A stretch of DNA of 64,000 nt, from assembly GCA_019163175.1 (NCBI GenBank), contig JAFLKN010000056.1:37107-101106 (forward strand), written 5' to 3'. The notes below the pieces were generated by a model. It did no database searches and was not told where the DNA came from. It saw nothing but the letters and a program-made list of their open reading frames with translations. Position 1 is the first letter of the stretch; each line of letters starts with the position of its first letter. This stretch comes from Prolixibacteraceae bacterium (GTDB taxonomy: Bacteria > Bacteroidota > Bacteroidia > Bacteroidales > Prolixibacteraceae). This document shows positions 19,518 to 29,701 of the stretch, piece by piece. The position numbers and the translations under genes are program-made.

Positions 19518-21710
19518 TCAGGGAATATAGGCAATTTTACCGACCACGGTATGCCCTCCCGATTCCATGTGAACCATATAGATTCCTGGTCTTTTTCCGG
19601 CAAAATTCAAAGTCAGACTATTTGATCCTGTTTGGATAACAGGCACTTGAATCTGTTTTCCGACCAAATCGAAAACTACAATCTCCTCAGGACAATCAAT
19701 CTCATTGGTAGTTTGAACGTTAAGCAACGAATTACCTGAAAGTGGATTTGGATAAAAGCGAGCAGAAGTTAATTCAGTACCAAAATCATTAATTCCATTA
19801 GTATCGTCAACATTACAGGCAATCAATTCCATAAGCAAAGCTGATCCATTTCCTGCGGTGTTGGTTGAATTATACTTAGTCCACCCCGATTGATTTTTCA
19901 GGTAAAAACTATTGGTTACATCGGCACTGCGGTTAGCCATATACACAGCCAGCGTATCGCCACTGTGCATTTGTGTAATGTTGTAAGAAATAAAAAAAGT
20001 TCCAACCGTTTTAACGGGGGTCTTAAATGGCAGATAATTCATACCATCAGCCATAAATTTCCTAGTATCAAATTTTTCCGTGTACAATAGCGTTGTTGGC
20101 TCGTTAATTCCTCCATACACCTGAACATCAATATATGAAGTCGGGAAAGCAGCATTGGTTTTAATTTTGGCAATACCCAATGTTACTCCCTGTATCTCAC
20201 AGTTTTTAGCGAATGTAAATTTTTCAGCAAAGTCCGTATACCCAATCAAATTTGATCCACTCCAGTAGCCTTTCTTTGTCAATCCGGTGGAAATCTGAAT
20301 AGCTGCATGTGTATCATTATCCTTGAAATTGGTTGCTGGTTTACAAAGTAATTTTCCTGAATAGAGCGACATTCCCGATAACGTTTCAGCGCCGGAGTTC
20401 AGCGGATCAAGCCAATACTTAAGCTGTCGGCTTATTGAATCCGTGCGGTGATTCCAGCTCAATGCAAATTTCTCAAAATAATCATTGGTCGGAAGTGTAC
20501 AATTTGCACCACCACCTGTGAGAGTCCCTACCAGAAGCTTGTTCGGATCGAACAAAGGCCCTCCAGAAGATCCAACCTCAGTTACTCCCTTTTCCCATTG
20601 GCCAATTCGCCAGAAACCGTTGGTTAAGTATGTTCCACTATAACTTGCTGTTGTAGATGGATTGTTATCAATCGCAATTTTCTTTATATCACCATAAGGT
20701 TGATGAATACATATTGTCGAGGTAGGTGGTGTAGTTTTGCGGTTCCATCCAACCAAATAAGGTCGATAATAATATGGTGGCGTTGTATTTAATTGAACCA
20801 GCGAAAAGTCAAGAACGTTCAATGAAGCTTTTAATGAACTTCCTGACAACGAGCGTGAAACATCACCAATTATTGATCCGCAATAAGGAGATTCGAAGTT
20901 GAAGAGAAAAACCGATGATTGTGCTTTTTTTGCAGTACTAATACAGTGATAAGCTGTTAAAACATATGGAGTTCCATCCATTGCTGTATTGTTTATTAAA
21001 GCGCCCGAACAGATTTCTGCTCCTTCAATAATTATCCGGCAAACGGCATCACGGATATTTTCAGTACCATTTGCTAAATCACAGTTAACATTTATGTTGC
21101 AGGCTCCTGATAGTCCCAGGGGAATCCGGGGATCGTAAGTTAAAATTCCGACAAAATCATGAGCAACCTTCGAAATCCGGATTTGGCCGGGAAAGGAAAC
21201 ATTTACAGGTTCCTCATATTGAACCATCAATTCGTCACCTTCAACAGGTTCAATAGCCAGAATATTATTTTCAGAATTATTGGCTGAAGTAAATGCTCCT
21301 TTAACATCGCCGGTTTTAGCGCTTATCAGATACAAACGTGCATTTTCGGGTAAATGGAATTGATCCAGAATAAGGTTTAGAGAATACGCATCGGTTGACC
21401 GAATACGCAACTGCCAAACATTCACCTCTGTTGTATTGTACCATTTCCCGGAGTTTTTGGGAGTAAGCGACACATCAAAAGAATGTGCAAAGCGAAAAGA
21501 TTTCAGTAAATCGGTGTTCTGCCTGCTATACTTCGACCGCATTTTCAGGTTATCTACCGTGGGCATTACAACCAAATCTGAATTTTGGGAAACAGACTTT
21601 TGCTTTATTACTTGTATCGGAACTCCATATTGAGAAATCTGTCCATCTGCCAGAAAAGGCAAAAAAACAGTCAGGATAAAAAGTGTTATAGATATCTCCT
21701 TCAATTTCAT
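19518..21710 (-). CDS. Secreted trypsin-like serine protease with type IX sorting domain
   Basis: About 730 aa from the ATG at 21710 (alternative 21716), chosen because it starts a clean signal peptide (MKLKEISITLFILTV...ADGQ); an upstream ATG at 21788 would put 26 residues before it. The peptidase domain resembles lysyl-endopeptidase-type S1 enzymes, with triad His255 (LTAYHC), Asp301 (VLDFSLVQL) and Ser382 (GSSGGPLF), plus several cysteines that could pair. The C-terminal ~80 residues form a Por secretion tail (ARFYPNPLSG ... GIYMVHMESGG ... VVGKIAYIP), so export by the type IX system and surface release or attachment are expected. A -7/-33 pair lies at 21808-21840. Confidence 0.88.
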   Translation of the reverse strand: MKLKEISITLFILTVFLPFLADGQISQYGVPIQVIKQKSVSQNSDLVVMPTVDNLKMRSKYSRQNTDLLKSFRFAHSFDVSLTPKNSGKWYNTTEVNVWQLRIRSTDAYSLNLILDQFHLPENARLYLISAKTGDVKGAFTSANNSENNILAIEPVEGDELMVQYEEPVNVSFPGQIRISKVAHDFVGILTYDPRIPLGLSGACNINVNCDLANGTENIRDAVCRIIIEGAEICSGALINNTAMDGTPYVLTAYHCISTAKKAQSSVFLFNFESPYCGSIIGDVSRSLSGSSLKASLNVLDFSLVQLNTTPPYYYRPYLVGWNRKTTPPTSTICIHQPYGDIKKIAIDNNPSTTASYSGTYLTNGFWRIGQWEKGVTEVGSSGGPLFDPNKLLVGTLTGGGANCTLPTNDYFEKFALSWNHRTDSISRQLKYWLDPLNSGAETLSGMSLYSGKLLCKPATNFKDNDTHAAIQISTGLTKKGYWSGSNLIGYTDFAEKFTFAKNCEIQGVTLGIAKIKTNAAFPTSYIDVQVYGGINEPTTLLYTEKFDTRKFMADGMNYLPFKTPVKTVGTFFISYNITQMHSGDTLAVYMANRSADVTNSFYLKNQSGWTKYNSTNTAGNGSALLMELIACNVDDTNGINDFGTELTSARFYPNPLSGNSLLNVQTTNEIDCPEEIVVFDLVGKQIQVPVIQTGSNSLTLNFAGKRPGIYMVHMESGGHTVVGKIAYIP

Positions 21711-21807
21711 ACTCATGCATCTATAGAGATCAAAAATAAGATAAAATACCATATTCTCGGTTAAAGCGATTAATTTTGATTGGTCCAATGAAATAGGATA
21801 CTTGCAT

Positions 21808-21840
21808 CAAATATATCTGAAAGAAAATTTTCATTTTCAA
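21808..21840 (-). promoter_or_regulatory. Promoter of the type IX-sorted protease
   Basis: On the minus strand TTG (21840-21838), a 22-base spacer and TATATTTG (21815-21808) match the Bacteroidota TTG/TAnnTTTG pattern. Transcription would start near 21800, about 90 bases before the chosen start codon. Confidence 0.45.
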
Positions 21841-21863
21841 TGAATTGTTTTGCAGAATAGTAA

Positions 21864-22532
21864 ATGAAGAAAATAGATTTACACACACATCAAATAACTG
21901 AAGAAGAGTACATTCAGGTTTTGAATGTATTTGCGCAGGATTTGCCGTTTAGTGAAAACGGTCAGCTTTTTTCGACGGGACTTCATCCCTGGCACATTAA
22001 AAATGTGAAGCACCAGGAATCCTTGCAGGCGATTGAAACTGCCATGAGGCAAAAAAATATGATCGCATTGGGCGAATGTGGGCTCGATCGTTCAATTGCC
22101 AAAGACATCTCAAACCAATTAAGCTATTTTGAAGAACAAATCCGATTGGCTGAGAACTATTCCAAACCCTTAATCATCCACTGTGTACGTGCCTATCCTG
22201 ATTTGATAAAACTAAAAAGAGATTTAAAATCTGACCTTCCCTGGATTATTCATGGCTATTGTGGAAATCTGGAAACGACCCGAAGCCTTATCAGGCATGG
22301 ATTCTATTTTTCGGTTGGCGAATCCTTCCTGAAAGATGAACGAAAACGTGCATCATTTCAGGAAATTCCGATCGATCGACTATTTCTTGAAACCGATGAT
22401 AAAGAAGTTTCGATCCAATACATTTATTCTACTGCAGCACAAATATTAACTGCTGATGAAGAGATGATCACAGAAGCAATTTACTCGAATTTCAAAACTA
22501 TTTTCGGAAATGACAAGCTAATTTGTTTCTGA
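21864..22532 (+). CDS. TatD-family metal-dependent hydrolase
   Basis: A 222-aa short TatD/amidohydrolase-fold enzyme. Metal ligands are in the usual order: LHTH at residues 5-8, STGLHPWHI, ALGECGLDRS (bridging Glu), LIIHCVRAY, IIHGYCGN and LETDD. TatD proteins are 3'-5' DNA/RNA exonucleases or D-aminoacyl-type hydrolases; this Bacteroidota subfamily is shorter than the ~260-aa standard and its substrate is not established. Single gene, followed by a small hairpin at 22539-22566. Confidence 0.85.
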   Translation: MKKIDLHTHQITEEEYIQVLNVFAQDLPFSENGQLFSTGLHPWHIKNVKHQESLQAIETAMRQKNMIALGECGLDRSIAKDISNQLSYFEEQIRLAENYSKPLIIHCVRAYPDLIKLKRDLKSDLPWIIHGYCGNLETTRSLIRHGFYFSVGESFLKDERKRASFQEIPIDRLFLETDDKEVSIQYIYSTAAQILTADEEMITEAIYSNFKTIFGNDKLICF

Positions 22533-22538
22533 TTGGAT

Positions 22539-22566
22539 AAGTCCTTATTAAATGTATGAAGGACTT
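22539..22566 (+). terminator. Hairpin downstream of tatD-like gene
   Basis: AAGTCCTT and AAGGACTT (8 bp) enclose a 12-base loop right after the stop codon. There is no T-tract, so it may be a weak terminator or an mRNA 3'-end stabiliser. Confidence 0.35.
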
Positions 22567-22699
22567 GTAGCAAAATAGTTTCATTAATTTTCTATCTAAA
22601 TTTTCACTTTCAATACTCAATAATTCAATAAGTTAAAAGCAAAAAATTGGCTATTAACAATTATTTAACCTGAATTTTCTTAAACAAATTGGGTATAGC

Positions 22700-22730
22700 T
22701 TTGTCTATTTTGAAAAACTATTTATGTTTG
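22700..22730 (+). promoter_or_regulatory. Consensus promoter of the methionine operon
   Basis: TTTG at 22700-22703, a 19-base spacer and TATGTTTG at 22723-22730 match the Bacteroidota -33/-7 consensus (TTTG, TAnnTTTG) at every defined position. A start near 22737 would leave about 20 bases before the leader-peptide ATG. Confidence 0.72.
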
Positions 22731-22756
22731 CACTCAATTGCATCAGACAAATACAA

Positions 22757-22852
22757 ATGAATCATTCAGCAAAAAATATTACTCTTCCTGCTTCCCTACC
22801 AATGGGTTGTTGCAATGATTCTATGATGTCCATGTATATGATAATGCGCTAG
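22757..22852 (+). CDS. Methionine-rich leader peptide (putative attenuator)
   Basis: A 31-codon frame between the operon promoter and the aspartate kinase gene. Seven of its residues are Met (1, 16, 23, 24, 26, 28, 30), and it ends MMSMYMIMR followed by TAG, so five Met codons fall in the last nine. Its stop codon overlaps the 5' arm of a hairpin (22851-22890). This is the classical layout of a ribosome-mediated attenuator: scarcity of charged tRNA-Met would stall the ribosome 5-28 bases before the hairpin. The downstream genes make methionine precursors, which fits. It is not translated evidence; the peptide itself need not have a function. Confidence 0.65.
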   Translation: MNHSAKNITLPASLPMGCCNDSMMSMYMIMR

Positions 22853-22890
22853 CCTTCAAGCGGTGTGTTACTCATGTTGTTTTGAAGGCT
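22851..22890 (+). promoter_or_regulatory. Attenuator-type hairpin after the Met-rich leader
   Basis: AGCCTTCAA (22851-22859) pairs perfectly with TTGAAGGCT (22882-22890) around a 22-base loop. The following sequence (AAAACCAATCTGATTTTATTT) has only a late, broken T-tract. The hairpin could be a terminator masked by a ribosome stalled on the Met codons, or an anti-terminator. I found no convincing alternative partner for either arm. Confidence 0.55.
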
Positions 22891-22937
22891 AAAACCAATC
22901 TGATTTTATTTCCAAATTAACTTTTTAAAATTTCATC

Positions 22938-24281
22938 ATGTCAAATTGTGTCGTACGATTTGGCGGAAACAGTTTGTCCAAATTTCCAATTCTCGAAGCT
23001 TTCGCCAATCTTTTGGCCGAATCAGGAAATAACGTGACCGTAGTAGTTTCTGCCATTCCAGAATTACAACAAACCATAGAACAAGGAATTGATCTGCTAA
23101 TAAGCAATGCTGCAACTTCTGATCTGATCATTAGTAAGATAAACGAAATTTTGGCTCAAAAACTACTTGTATTTCAGCAGTCTGAGCTGGATGAAAACCT
23201 GAAGGCAGAGCGCGATAATCTACAAAACCTATTAAAAGGAATTGAGTTTACCGGCGACTTTTCATCAGCACTTAAAGATCAGGTAATCAGCTTTTCTGAA
23301 CGTATTACAACTGCTATTCTGTATTTCTTTCTGAAGAAAAACCAGATTGACTCCAAACTTATATTTCCTGAAAACATCGACTTTTACGTGACCGAAGAAT
23401 ACGGAAATGCGACTTTTCTATATGAAGAATCAAACCGCTTAATCGATTTAATACCGGGTGGGATCACTCTGCTACCAGGCTCGTATGGAATTACGTCGGG
23501 AGGAAAAATTGCCCGGCTCGGAAAACGTTCAGCCGATTATTCTGCTGCAGCCATAACACGGCTAACCGGCGCTGATAAACTGGAATTGTGGGAACTTGAT
23601 AAAGAATTTCGGACTTCCGATTCAGATTTCATCGCTGAATCCAAGCTTATTCCAAGGCTGACTTACGCTGAAGCATCAGAATTATCATATTTCAGCGAAC
23701 TTTCCATACATCCGCGTATTGTTGAACCGCTTATCAGCAACCACATACCAATTCACGTTTTTCGGCTGAAAAACAAAGGGAAAGAATTGACTACCATTAT
23801 CAATTCCGAGTCGTTCGTTTCGCCAAACGTGGTCAAAAGCGTCGTACATACCGAAGAAATTGCCGTTCTAAAGCTTAATGGCCCAGGAGTTGGTTTTAAA
23901 CCAGGTATTCTGGCTAAAGTAACCACGGCATTTCACCATTCGGCTATCAACATACGTTCGGTTATTACATCTCAGGTAAGCATCAACATTATCCTGAATA
24001 AAAATGAGATTGCGAAAGCGCGTGAAATCTGCAGTCAATTACCGCTAAGCTCTGTTAATGAAATTATTATTGAAGATCAGGTATCACTTATCGCAATTGT
24101 GGGGCACGGAATGCAGCAATATCATGGTGTTTCAGCCAAGCTGTTTACCGCAGTTGCTCAGCACAAAATCAATGTTTTACTAAGTGGTTCAGGCGCTTCA
24201 GACCTGGTAAGTTATCTTATCATTGATCAAAAGGACACCCGAAAAGCTATTACCGAAATACATCGGATATTTTTTAATTGA
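22938..24281 (+). CDS. Aspartate kinase-like protein with two ACT domains
   Basis: 447 aa, amino-acid-kinase fold (about 1-280) followed by two ACT-type regulatory domains (about 300-447; VLKLNGPGVGFKPGILAKV and LIAIVGHGMQQYHGVSAKL). Aspartate kinase makes aspartyl phosphate, the first step toward homoserine. Several normally invariant sites differ: the N-terminal KFGGSS is VRFGGNS (catalytic Lys to Arg) and the GRGGSD loop is GKRSAD, with its Asp kept; the ESELSYF-SIHPR segment is recognisable. It may be a diverged kinase or one with altered regulation. First structural gene after the Met leader, 28 bases before metY. Confidence 0.75.
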   Translation: MSNCVVRFGGNSLSKFPILEAFANLLAESGNNVTVVVSAIPELQQTIEQGIDLLISNAATSDLIISKINEILAQKLLVFQQSELDENLKAERDNLQNLLKGIEFTGDFSSALKDQVISFSERITTAILYFFLKKNQIDSKLIFPENIDFYVTEEYGNATFLYEESNRLIDLIPGGITLLPGSYGITSGGKIARLGKRSADYSAAAITRLTGADKLELWELDKEFRTSDSDFIAESKLIPRLTYAEASELSYFSELSIHPRIVEPLISNHIPIHVFRLKNKGKELTTIINSESFVSPNVVKSVVHTEEIAVLKLNGPGVGFKPGILAKVTTAFHHSAINIRSVITSQVSINIILNKNEIAKAREICSQLPLSSVNEIIIEDQVSLIAIVGHGMQQYHGVSAKLFTAVAQHKINVLLSGSGASDLVSYLIIDQKDTRKAITEIHRIFFN

Positions 24282-24303
24282 ATTATACAAACCCTAAAAA
24301 TAA

Positions 24304-25614
<1,311 letters not shown>

Positions 25615-25631
25615 TTTTACTAAACAATATT

Positions 25632-25661
25632 CCGGGATTTCAGGTTATACTGAAGTTCCGG
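25632..25661 (+). terminator. Hairpin between metY and metA
   Basis: CCGGGATTTCAG and CTGAAGTTCCGG form a near-complete 12-bp stem (two G-U pairs) around GTTATA, followed by ATTTTAATT. It may partly terminate transcription or protect the metY end, giving lower metA expression. It is not a strong terminator. Confidence 0.4.
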
Positions 25662-25683
25662 ATTTTAATTAAAAATTGAAATC

Positions 25684-26616
25684 ATGCCAATTAATGTTCC
25701 TGATCAGCTGCCAGCTATTGAATTGCTGCAAAAAGAAAACATCTTCATTATGGACGAATCGCGGGCGTCGCACCAAGATATCCGTCCACTTAAGATCATC
25801 ATAGTCAATTTAATGCCTATTAAGATCACCACAGAAACCGATTTAATTCGCCTGCTGTCGAATTCACCGCTTCAGGTCGAAATTGATTTTCTTAGGATGA
25901 AAGGTCATGAGTCGAAGAATACGCCAGATGTTCACATGAAGGCATTCTATAAAACTTTCGATCAGCTGAAATCAAGAAATTATGATGGAATGATTTTTAC
26001 CGGAGCACCCGTGGAAATGCTTCCTTTCGATGAAGTTACATACTGGAAGGAATTGACAGAAATATTTGACTGGTCAAAGCGTCATGTTACATCTTCTCTC
26101 TTTATTTGTTGGGCAGCCCAGGCTGGTATGTATCATTTTTATGGCGTTCCAAAATATTTACTCAGTAAAAAAATGTTTGGGGTTTTCAAACACAGGAATT
26201 TAGACAATTCCCTACCGATCTTCAGGGGATTTGACGATGAATATTTTGTACCTCACTCCCGTCATACCGAGGTTTTGGAAGAGGATATTCTAAAAGCTCC
26301 TGAATTGAATATTGTATCTAAATCTGAAGAATCGGGTGTAAATATGGTAATGACCGAAGATGGCCGTCAGTTTTTTGTTACTGGTCATTCCGAATATTCG
26401 AGGTATACGTTGGACACAGAGTATAAGCGGGATGTAAAGAAAAGCCTTCCGATTGAAATTCCGGACAATTATTACCCGGACAATAATCCGGAAAAAGAAC
26501 CTTTAATGAGGTGGCGAGGACATGCCAATTTGTTTATATCCAACTGGTTGAACTATTACGTTTATCAAGCTACACCTTATAATCTGGATAATCTGTATCT
26601 GAATTTCGAAATTTGA
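25684..26616 (+). CDS. metA: Homoserine O-acetyltransferase (MetA type)
   Basis: 310 aa; acylates homoserine at the branch point to methionine. Catalytic Cys142 lies in LFICWAAQAG, and the TGHSEYSRYTL block gives the His/Glu of the triad. Residue 111, which in this family separates acetyl from succinyl donors, is Glu (TGAPVEMLPF), the acetyl-CoA state, whereas Gly is found in succinyl users. This agrees with the neighbouring metY, which consumes O-acetylhomoserine. Last gene of the leader-controlled unit. Confidence 0.95.
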   Translation: MPINVPDQLPAIELLQKENIFIMDESRASHQDIRPLKIIIVNLMPIKITTETDLIRLLSNSPLQVEIDFLRMKGHESKNTPDVHMKAFYKTFDQLKSRNYDGMIFTGAPVEMLPFDEVTYWKELTEIFDWSKRHVTSSLFICWAAQAGMYHFYGVPKYLLSKKMFGVFKHRNLDNSLPIFRGFDDEYFVPHSRHTEVLEEDILKAPELNIVSKSEESGVNMVMTEDGRQFFVTGHSEYSRYTLDTEYKRDVKKSLPIEIPDNYYPDNNPEKEPLMRWRGHANLFISNWLNYYVYQATPYNLDNLYLNFEI

Positions 26617-26694
26617 TCAGATTTTTGCAAATTGAATTTTGCAGCTGTGTTTAGTAACCGATGTTTAAATTTTACGAACTAAAAAATAGAAGTA

Positions 26695-27096
26695 ATGTTT
26701 CAATGGGAAGAAAAATACAGTGTTGGAATTCAATCTATCGATAATCAACACAAAGAAATATTCAAACATTTGAATAGCTTGCTCGAGGCAATGAAACAGG
26801 GAAAGGCTGAAAATGTGACATTTCAGATTATTATTGATCTGGAAAAATATGCAGTAGTCCATTTTCAAAAAGAGGAGTTCTTTTTTCACCGGTTCAACTT
26901 TTCCGGATCAGCTGAACACATTCTTGAGCATCAGCTTTTCATCCAAAAAATAACAACGCTGAAAACCGACCTCAAATCGGGAAAGACAGCGCTTTCGTTT
27001 GAATTGCTTAACTTTTTGAAAGAATGGATAGATCACCATATTTTAGTTGCTGACAAGGCTTACTCGGAGTGTTTCAGGCAGAACGGATTAAAATAA
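26695..27096 (+). CDS. Bacteriohemerythrin
   Basis: A 133-aa non-heme di-iron O2-binding protein. The ligand set is complete: IDNQHKEIF, HFQKEEFFF (HxxxE), HILEHQLF (HxxxH) and WIDHHILVADKAY (HxxxxD). The single-domain, cytosolic form suggests oxygen storage or sensing, or oxygen delivery to an enzyme. No partner domain is fused. It stands alone and converges on the PorE-like gene 12 bases away. Confidence 0.92.
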   Translation: MFQWEEKYSVGIQSIDNQHKEIFKHLNSLLEAMKQGKAENVTFQIIIDLEKYAVVHFQKEEFFFHRFNFSGSAEHILEHQLFIQKITTLKTDLKSGKTALSFELLNFLKEWIDHHILVADKAYSECFRQNGLK

Positions 27097-27108
27097 TGCA
27101 CCAAAAGT

Positions 27109-29052
27109 TTATTTTTTAATAATTCGGAATTCAGTTCGTCTGTTTAATGCACGGCCTTCAGGAGTATCATTGGGTCCAACCGGCATAGTGAGCCCATATC
27201 CAATATATTTCATTCTAGCAGCATCAATATTTTGATTCAGAAGGTATCTATAAACTTCTTTAGCCCTTGACTCTGAAAGCTTTAGATTTAAATCAGCACG
27301 TCCTACATTATCGGTATGACCCCCAATTTCAATAACCAAAGTCTTGTTAAGATTCAGAAAATCAATCAATTTTTGAAGTTCAATTTTCGATTCGGAAAGT
27401 AGTTCAAATGATCCGGTATTGAAAAATATATTCCGGAGTACTACTGAGCCACCAATTTTTATTTTTTTTAATTTGATCTCCAGAATATAAGGATCAATAA
27501 TATTTGTCATTTCCCTTAGCTTGAAATTATCTGAATAAAATAGATAGCCTTCCTTCGATATATTAAATGCATATTCCCTGCCCAATGGAAGGCACATGAG
27601 AAATTCACCTTTTTCCCAACAAGATTCACCTTTAATAACCGATTTCGAGTTATCCAGATCAATCAATTCAACCTTAGCGCAAACCGGCAGACCAGTATCT
27701 TCATCAACTACTTTTCCTTTAATGTATGAAACCGGATTTGGTCGGGCATTCTTGTACAGTTCAAACGAATAAATATCCATTCCCTTTGAACCGGGTCTAT
27801 CAGAAGAATAATACGCATTCAATCCTGAGGCATCAACAACTAACCCTTGCTCTTCTTTGTGAGAATTAATTGGATAACCAATGTTTTGGGGGCTCGACCA
27901 TAAACTATCGGTTTTTTGATGACAATAAAAAATATCATAACCGCCCATTCCTGACCAATAGTCAGAAGCAAAATAAAGCGTTTTACCATCCGAATGAATG
28001 AATGGAGACATCTCATTCCCCGGTGTATTAACCGAATCACCCAAATTGACAGGGTTACCCCATATAGGTCTTCCCCATTCAGAAAATCCATTTAACGAGC
28101 ATTTCCAGATATCCATTCCGCCTTTTCCGCCTTTACGGTTACTTACAAAATATAAAGATTCACCATTGGCCGAAATTGATGGCTGAGATTCCCAGGATGG
28201 AGAATTAATAGGATCACCCGCATTTTCGGGAACAGACCAAACCCCTCCTTTACTTCTTGAAAAATAGATATCGCAGCTACCGCGTCCATCAGTCCGGGTA
28301 CAAGCCGTGAAAAACAATAACTTTCCATCAGTTGAAATAGTTTGTGCACCTTCGTTGTAAATTGTATTGATGGTAGTAAGAGGTTCGCAATTCTGCCAGA
28401 CCTTATCAATTAATTGGGCAGTATAAAAATCTTCCTGAACAAGTGTTTTTCGATCTTCGACAGCTGTGTTCGACCCTACAAGTCGGGTAAATATGATTGT
28501 TTTGCCATCAACTGTAATACTTGGCCAATATTCATCGTCAACAGAATTTATATGCTCTCCAAGATTAATTGATTTGAAAGGAACAGGATGTTTGAGTAAA
28601 TTGACGGCACCTGAACACTTTTCTAAGTTTCTTCGGGCTTTGTCAAAAAATGGTGCCTTTTCATCAACCCGCTGTAAATATGCCTGATAAGAAGAATTTG
28701 CTTTCTGGTATAATCCTGAGCGGAGGTATGCATTTCCTAGAAGAAAATATGTTTTGGGATATTTTTCCGGATTGATTTGTATGACAATTTCAAGAGTTTT
28801 GATCTGAGATCCAATTGAATCCAACTCCTTATAAATATCAGATTTCATAAGGTAAGCATCCAAAAAGACCGGATCTAAAGCAATAGCATCATTGAGAAGT
28901 CCCAGCGATTTACCGAATAAATTGCTATCTAATGCCAGCTTAGCCTGTTCGAATAGCTTTAAAGCTTTTTTATCTACGGAGTTACCGCTCTGCCCAAAAC
29001 CAGACCCTGAAATAATAAAAACCAATAATAGTAAGAAGTATTTAATCATCAC
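27109..29052 (-). CDS. PorE-like TPR/PD40-propeller/OmpA-domain protein
   Basis: 647 aa with a signal peptide (ending about GSGFGQ). Order of parts: TPR repeats (about 30-150), a PD40/WD40-like propeller (about 165-430; repeated 'SDGKTLYFASD' blades), a carboxypeptidase-regulatory-like beta domain (about 445-530), and a C-terminal OmpA domain (about 545-647) with the peptidoglycan-binding signature IGGHTDNVGRADLNLKLSESRA (core part). This order is that of PorE, the periplasmic peptidoglycan-linked component of the type IX secretion system, but related OmpA proteins are common in Bacteroidota, so the role is probable, not proven. A type IX cargo protease lies 5 kb away. Confidence 0.75.
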   Translation of the reverse strand: MMIKYFLLLLVFIISGSGFGQSGNSVDKKALKLFEQAKLALDSNLFGKSLGLLNDAIALDPVFLDAYLMKSDIYKELDSIGSQIKTLEIVIQINPEKYPKTYFLLGNAYLRSGLYQKANSSYQAYLQRVDEKAPFFDKARRNLEKCSGAVNLLKHPVPFKSINLGEHINSVDDEYWPSITVDGKTIIFTRLVGSNTAVEDRKTLVQEDFYTAQLIDKVWQNCEPLTTINTIYNEGAQTISTDGKLLFFTACTRTDGRGSCDIYFSRSKGGVWSVPENAGDPINSPSWESQPSISANGESLYFVSNRKGGKGGMDIWKCSLNGFSEWGRPIWGNPVNLGDSVNTPGNEMSPFIHSDGKTLYFASDYWSGMGGYDIFYCHQKTDSLWSSPQNIGYPINSHKEEQGLVVDASGLNAYYSSDRPGSKGMDIYSFELYKNARPNPVSYIKGKVVDEDTGLPVCAKVELIDLDNSKSVIKGESCWEKGEFLMCLPLGREYAFNISKEGYLFYSDNFKLREMTNIIDPYILEIKLKKIKIGGSVVLRNIFFNTGSFELLSESKIELQKLIDFLNLNKTLVIEIGGHTDNVGRADLNLKLSESRAKEVYRYLLNQNIDAARMKYIGYGLTMPVGPNDTPEGRALNRRTEFRIIKK

Positions 29053-29407
29053 ACATAAATCAGATAAATATAAAGATCATATCTATCCCTTAAAAACGAG
29101 TCGCTTAACCTACTTATGAACCAATTAACCTGATATTTGTCTAAAAAAACTGTAGTTTCAAACAACGAATTTAATACAATTATAATCTTCTAAGAGTAAC
29201 GTGAACTTTTTTTTCATATTGCCGTATTTTAATTATTTCTTATATAAGCCATAATATACAGATACTCAGAAATGAAAAAAAGCGAAGAATATTTTTTGAA
29301 GTAAAAAATAGGAATATTTATTTTTTTTTTCATAGATTAACAAACTAATAGAAATAGTATTTACAAACTTTTAAAATTTTAATTATCAAACTTTTAGATT
29401 TTTCGAA
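29053..29407. other. AT-rich intergenic region before a small gene
   Basis: 355 bases between divergent genes, without a coding signal. It holds several poly-T and poly-A runs (for example around 29318-29331). I found no hairpin and no full promoter pair. Confidence 0.4.
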
Positions 29408-29605
29408 ATGAAAACAAACAAGAATCTGAAAATCACCAAGAAAGGTATCGAACCTTTAAAAACGGATGGAGATGCAATAAAAAGTGCAAAATTGCATAAG
29501 GATAAGAGCACTAAAAGAAGATTATCTATTTACGATGAATTTGAGGATGAAAATCTTAATGACCTTAACGTTAATTACAGAGACGACCAATTTGATGAAG
29601 AATAA
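29408..29605 (+). CDS. Small two-toned charged protein, unknown
   Basis: 65 aa. The N-terminal half is lysine-rich (KTNKNLKITKKGIEP, KSAKLHKDKSTKRR), the C-terminal half is Asp/Glu-rich (IYDEFEDENLNDL, DDQFDEE). It has no signal or membrane segment. It looks real because it keeps a strong coding-like polarity and is followed within 60 bases by a clean terminator. No family is recognised; the dipolar charge suggests a disordered or nucleic-acid- or partner-binding protein. Confidence 0.5.
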   Translation: MKTNKNLKITKKGIEPLKTDGDAIKSAKLHKDKSTKRRLSIYDEFEDENLNDLNVNYRDDQFDEE

Positions 29606-29665
29606 CATTTAAACTACTATAAAATAGGTGTTTCCCCAGGGGCTGACATTTAATATAAAAACTAT

Positions 29666-29690
29666 AAAGGACCAGAATTTCTGGTCCTTT
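29666..29690. terminator. Bidirectional terminator hairpin
   Basis: AAAGGACCAG and CTGGTCCTTT pair perfectly around AATTT, with A-rich and T-rich flanks. It lies between the small charged protein and the convergent DUF4251 gene, so it can serve both strands. Confidence 0.75.
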
Positions 29691-29701
29691 TCTATTGGAT
29701 A

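Noticed and set aside
22533..22937. SAM riboswitch before the methionine genes
   Set aside because: No kink-turn or conserved SAM-I core seen; the space is taken by promoter, leader peptide and hairpin.
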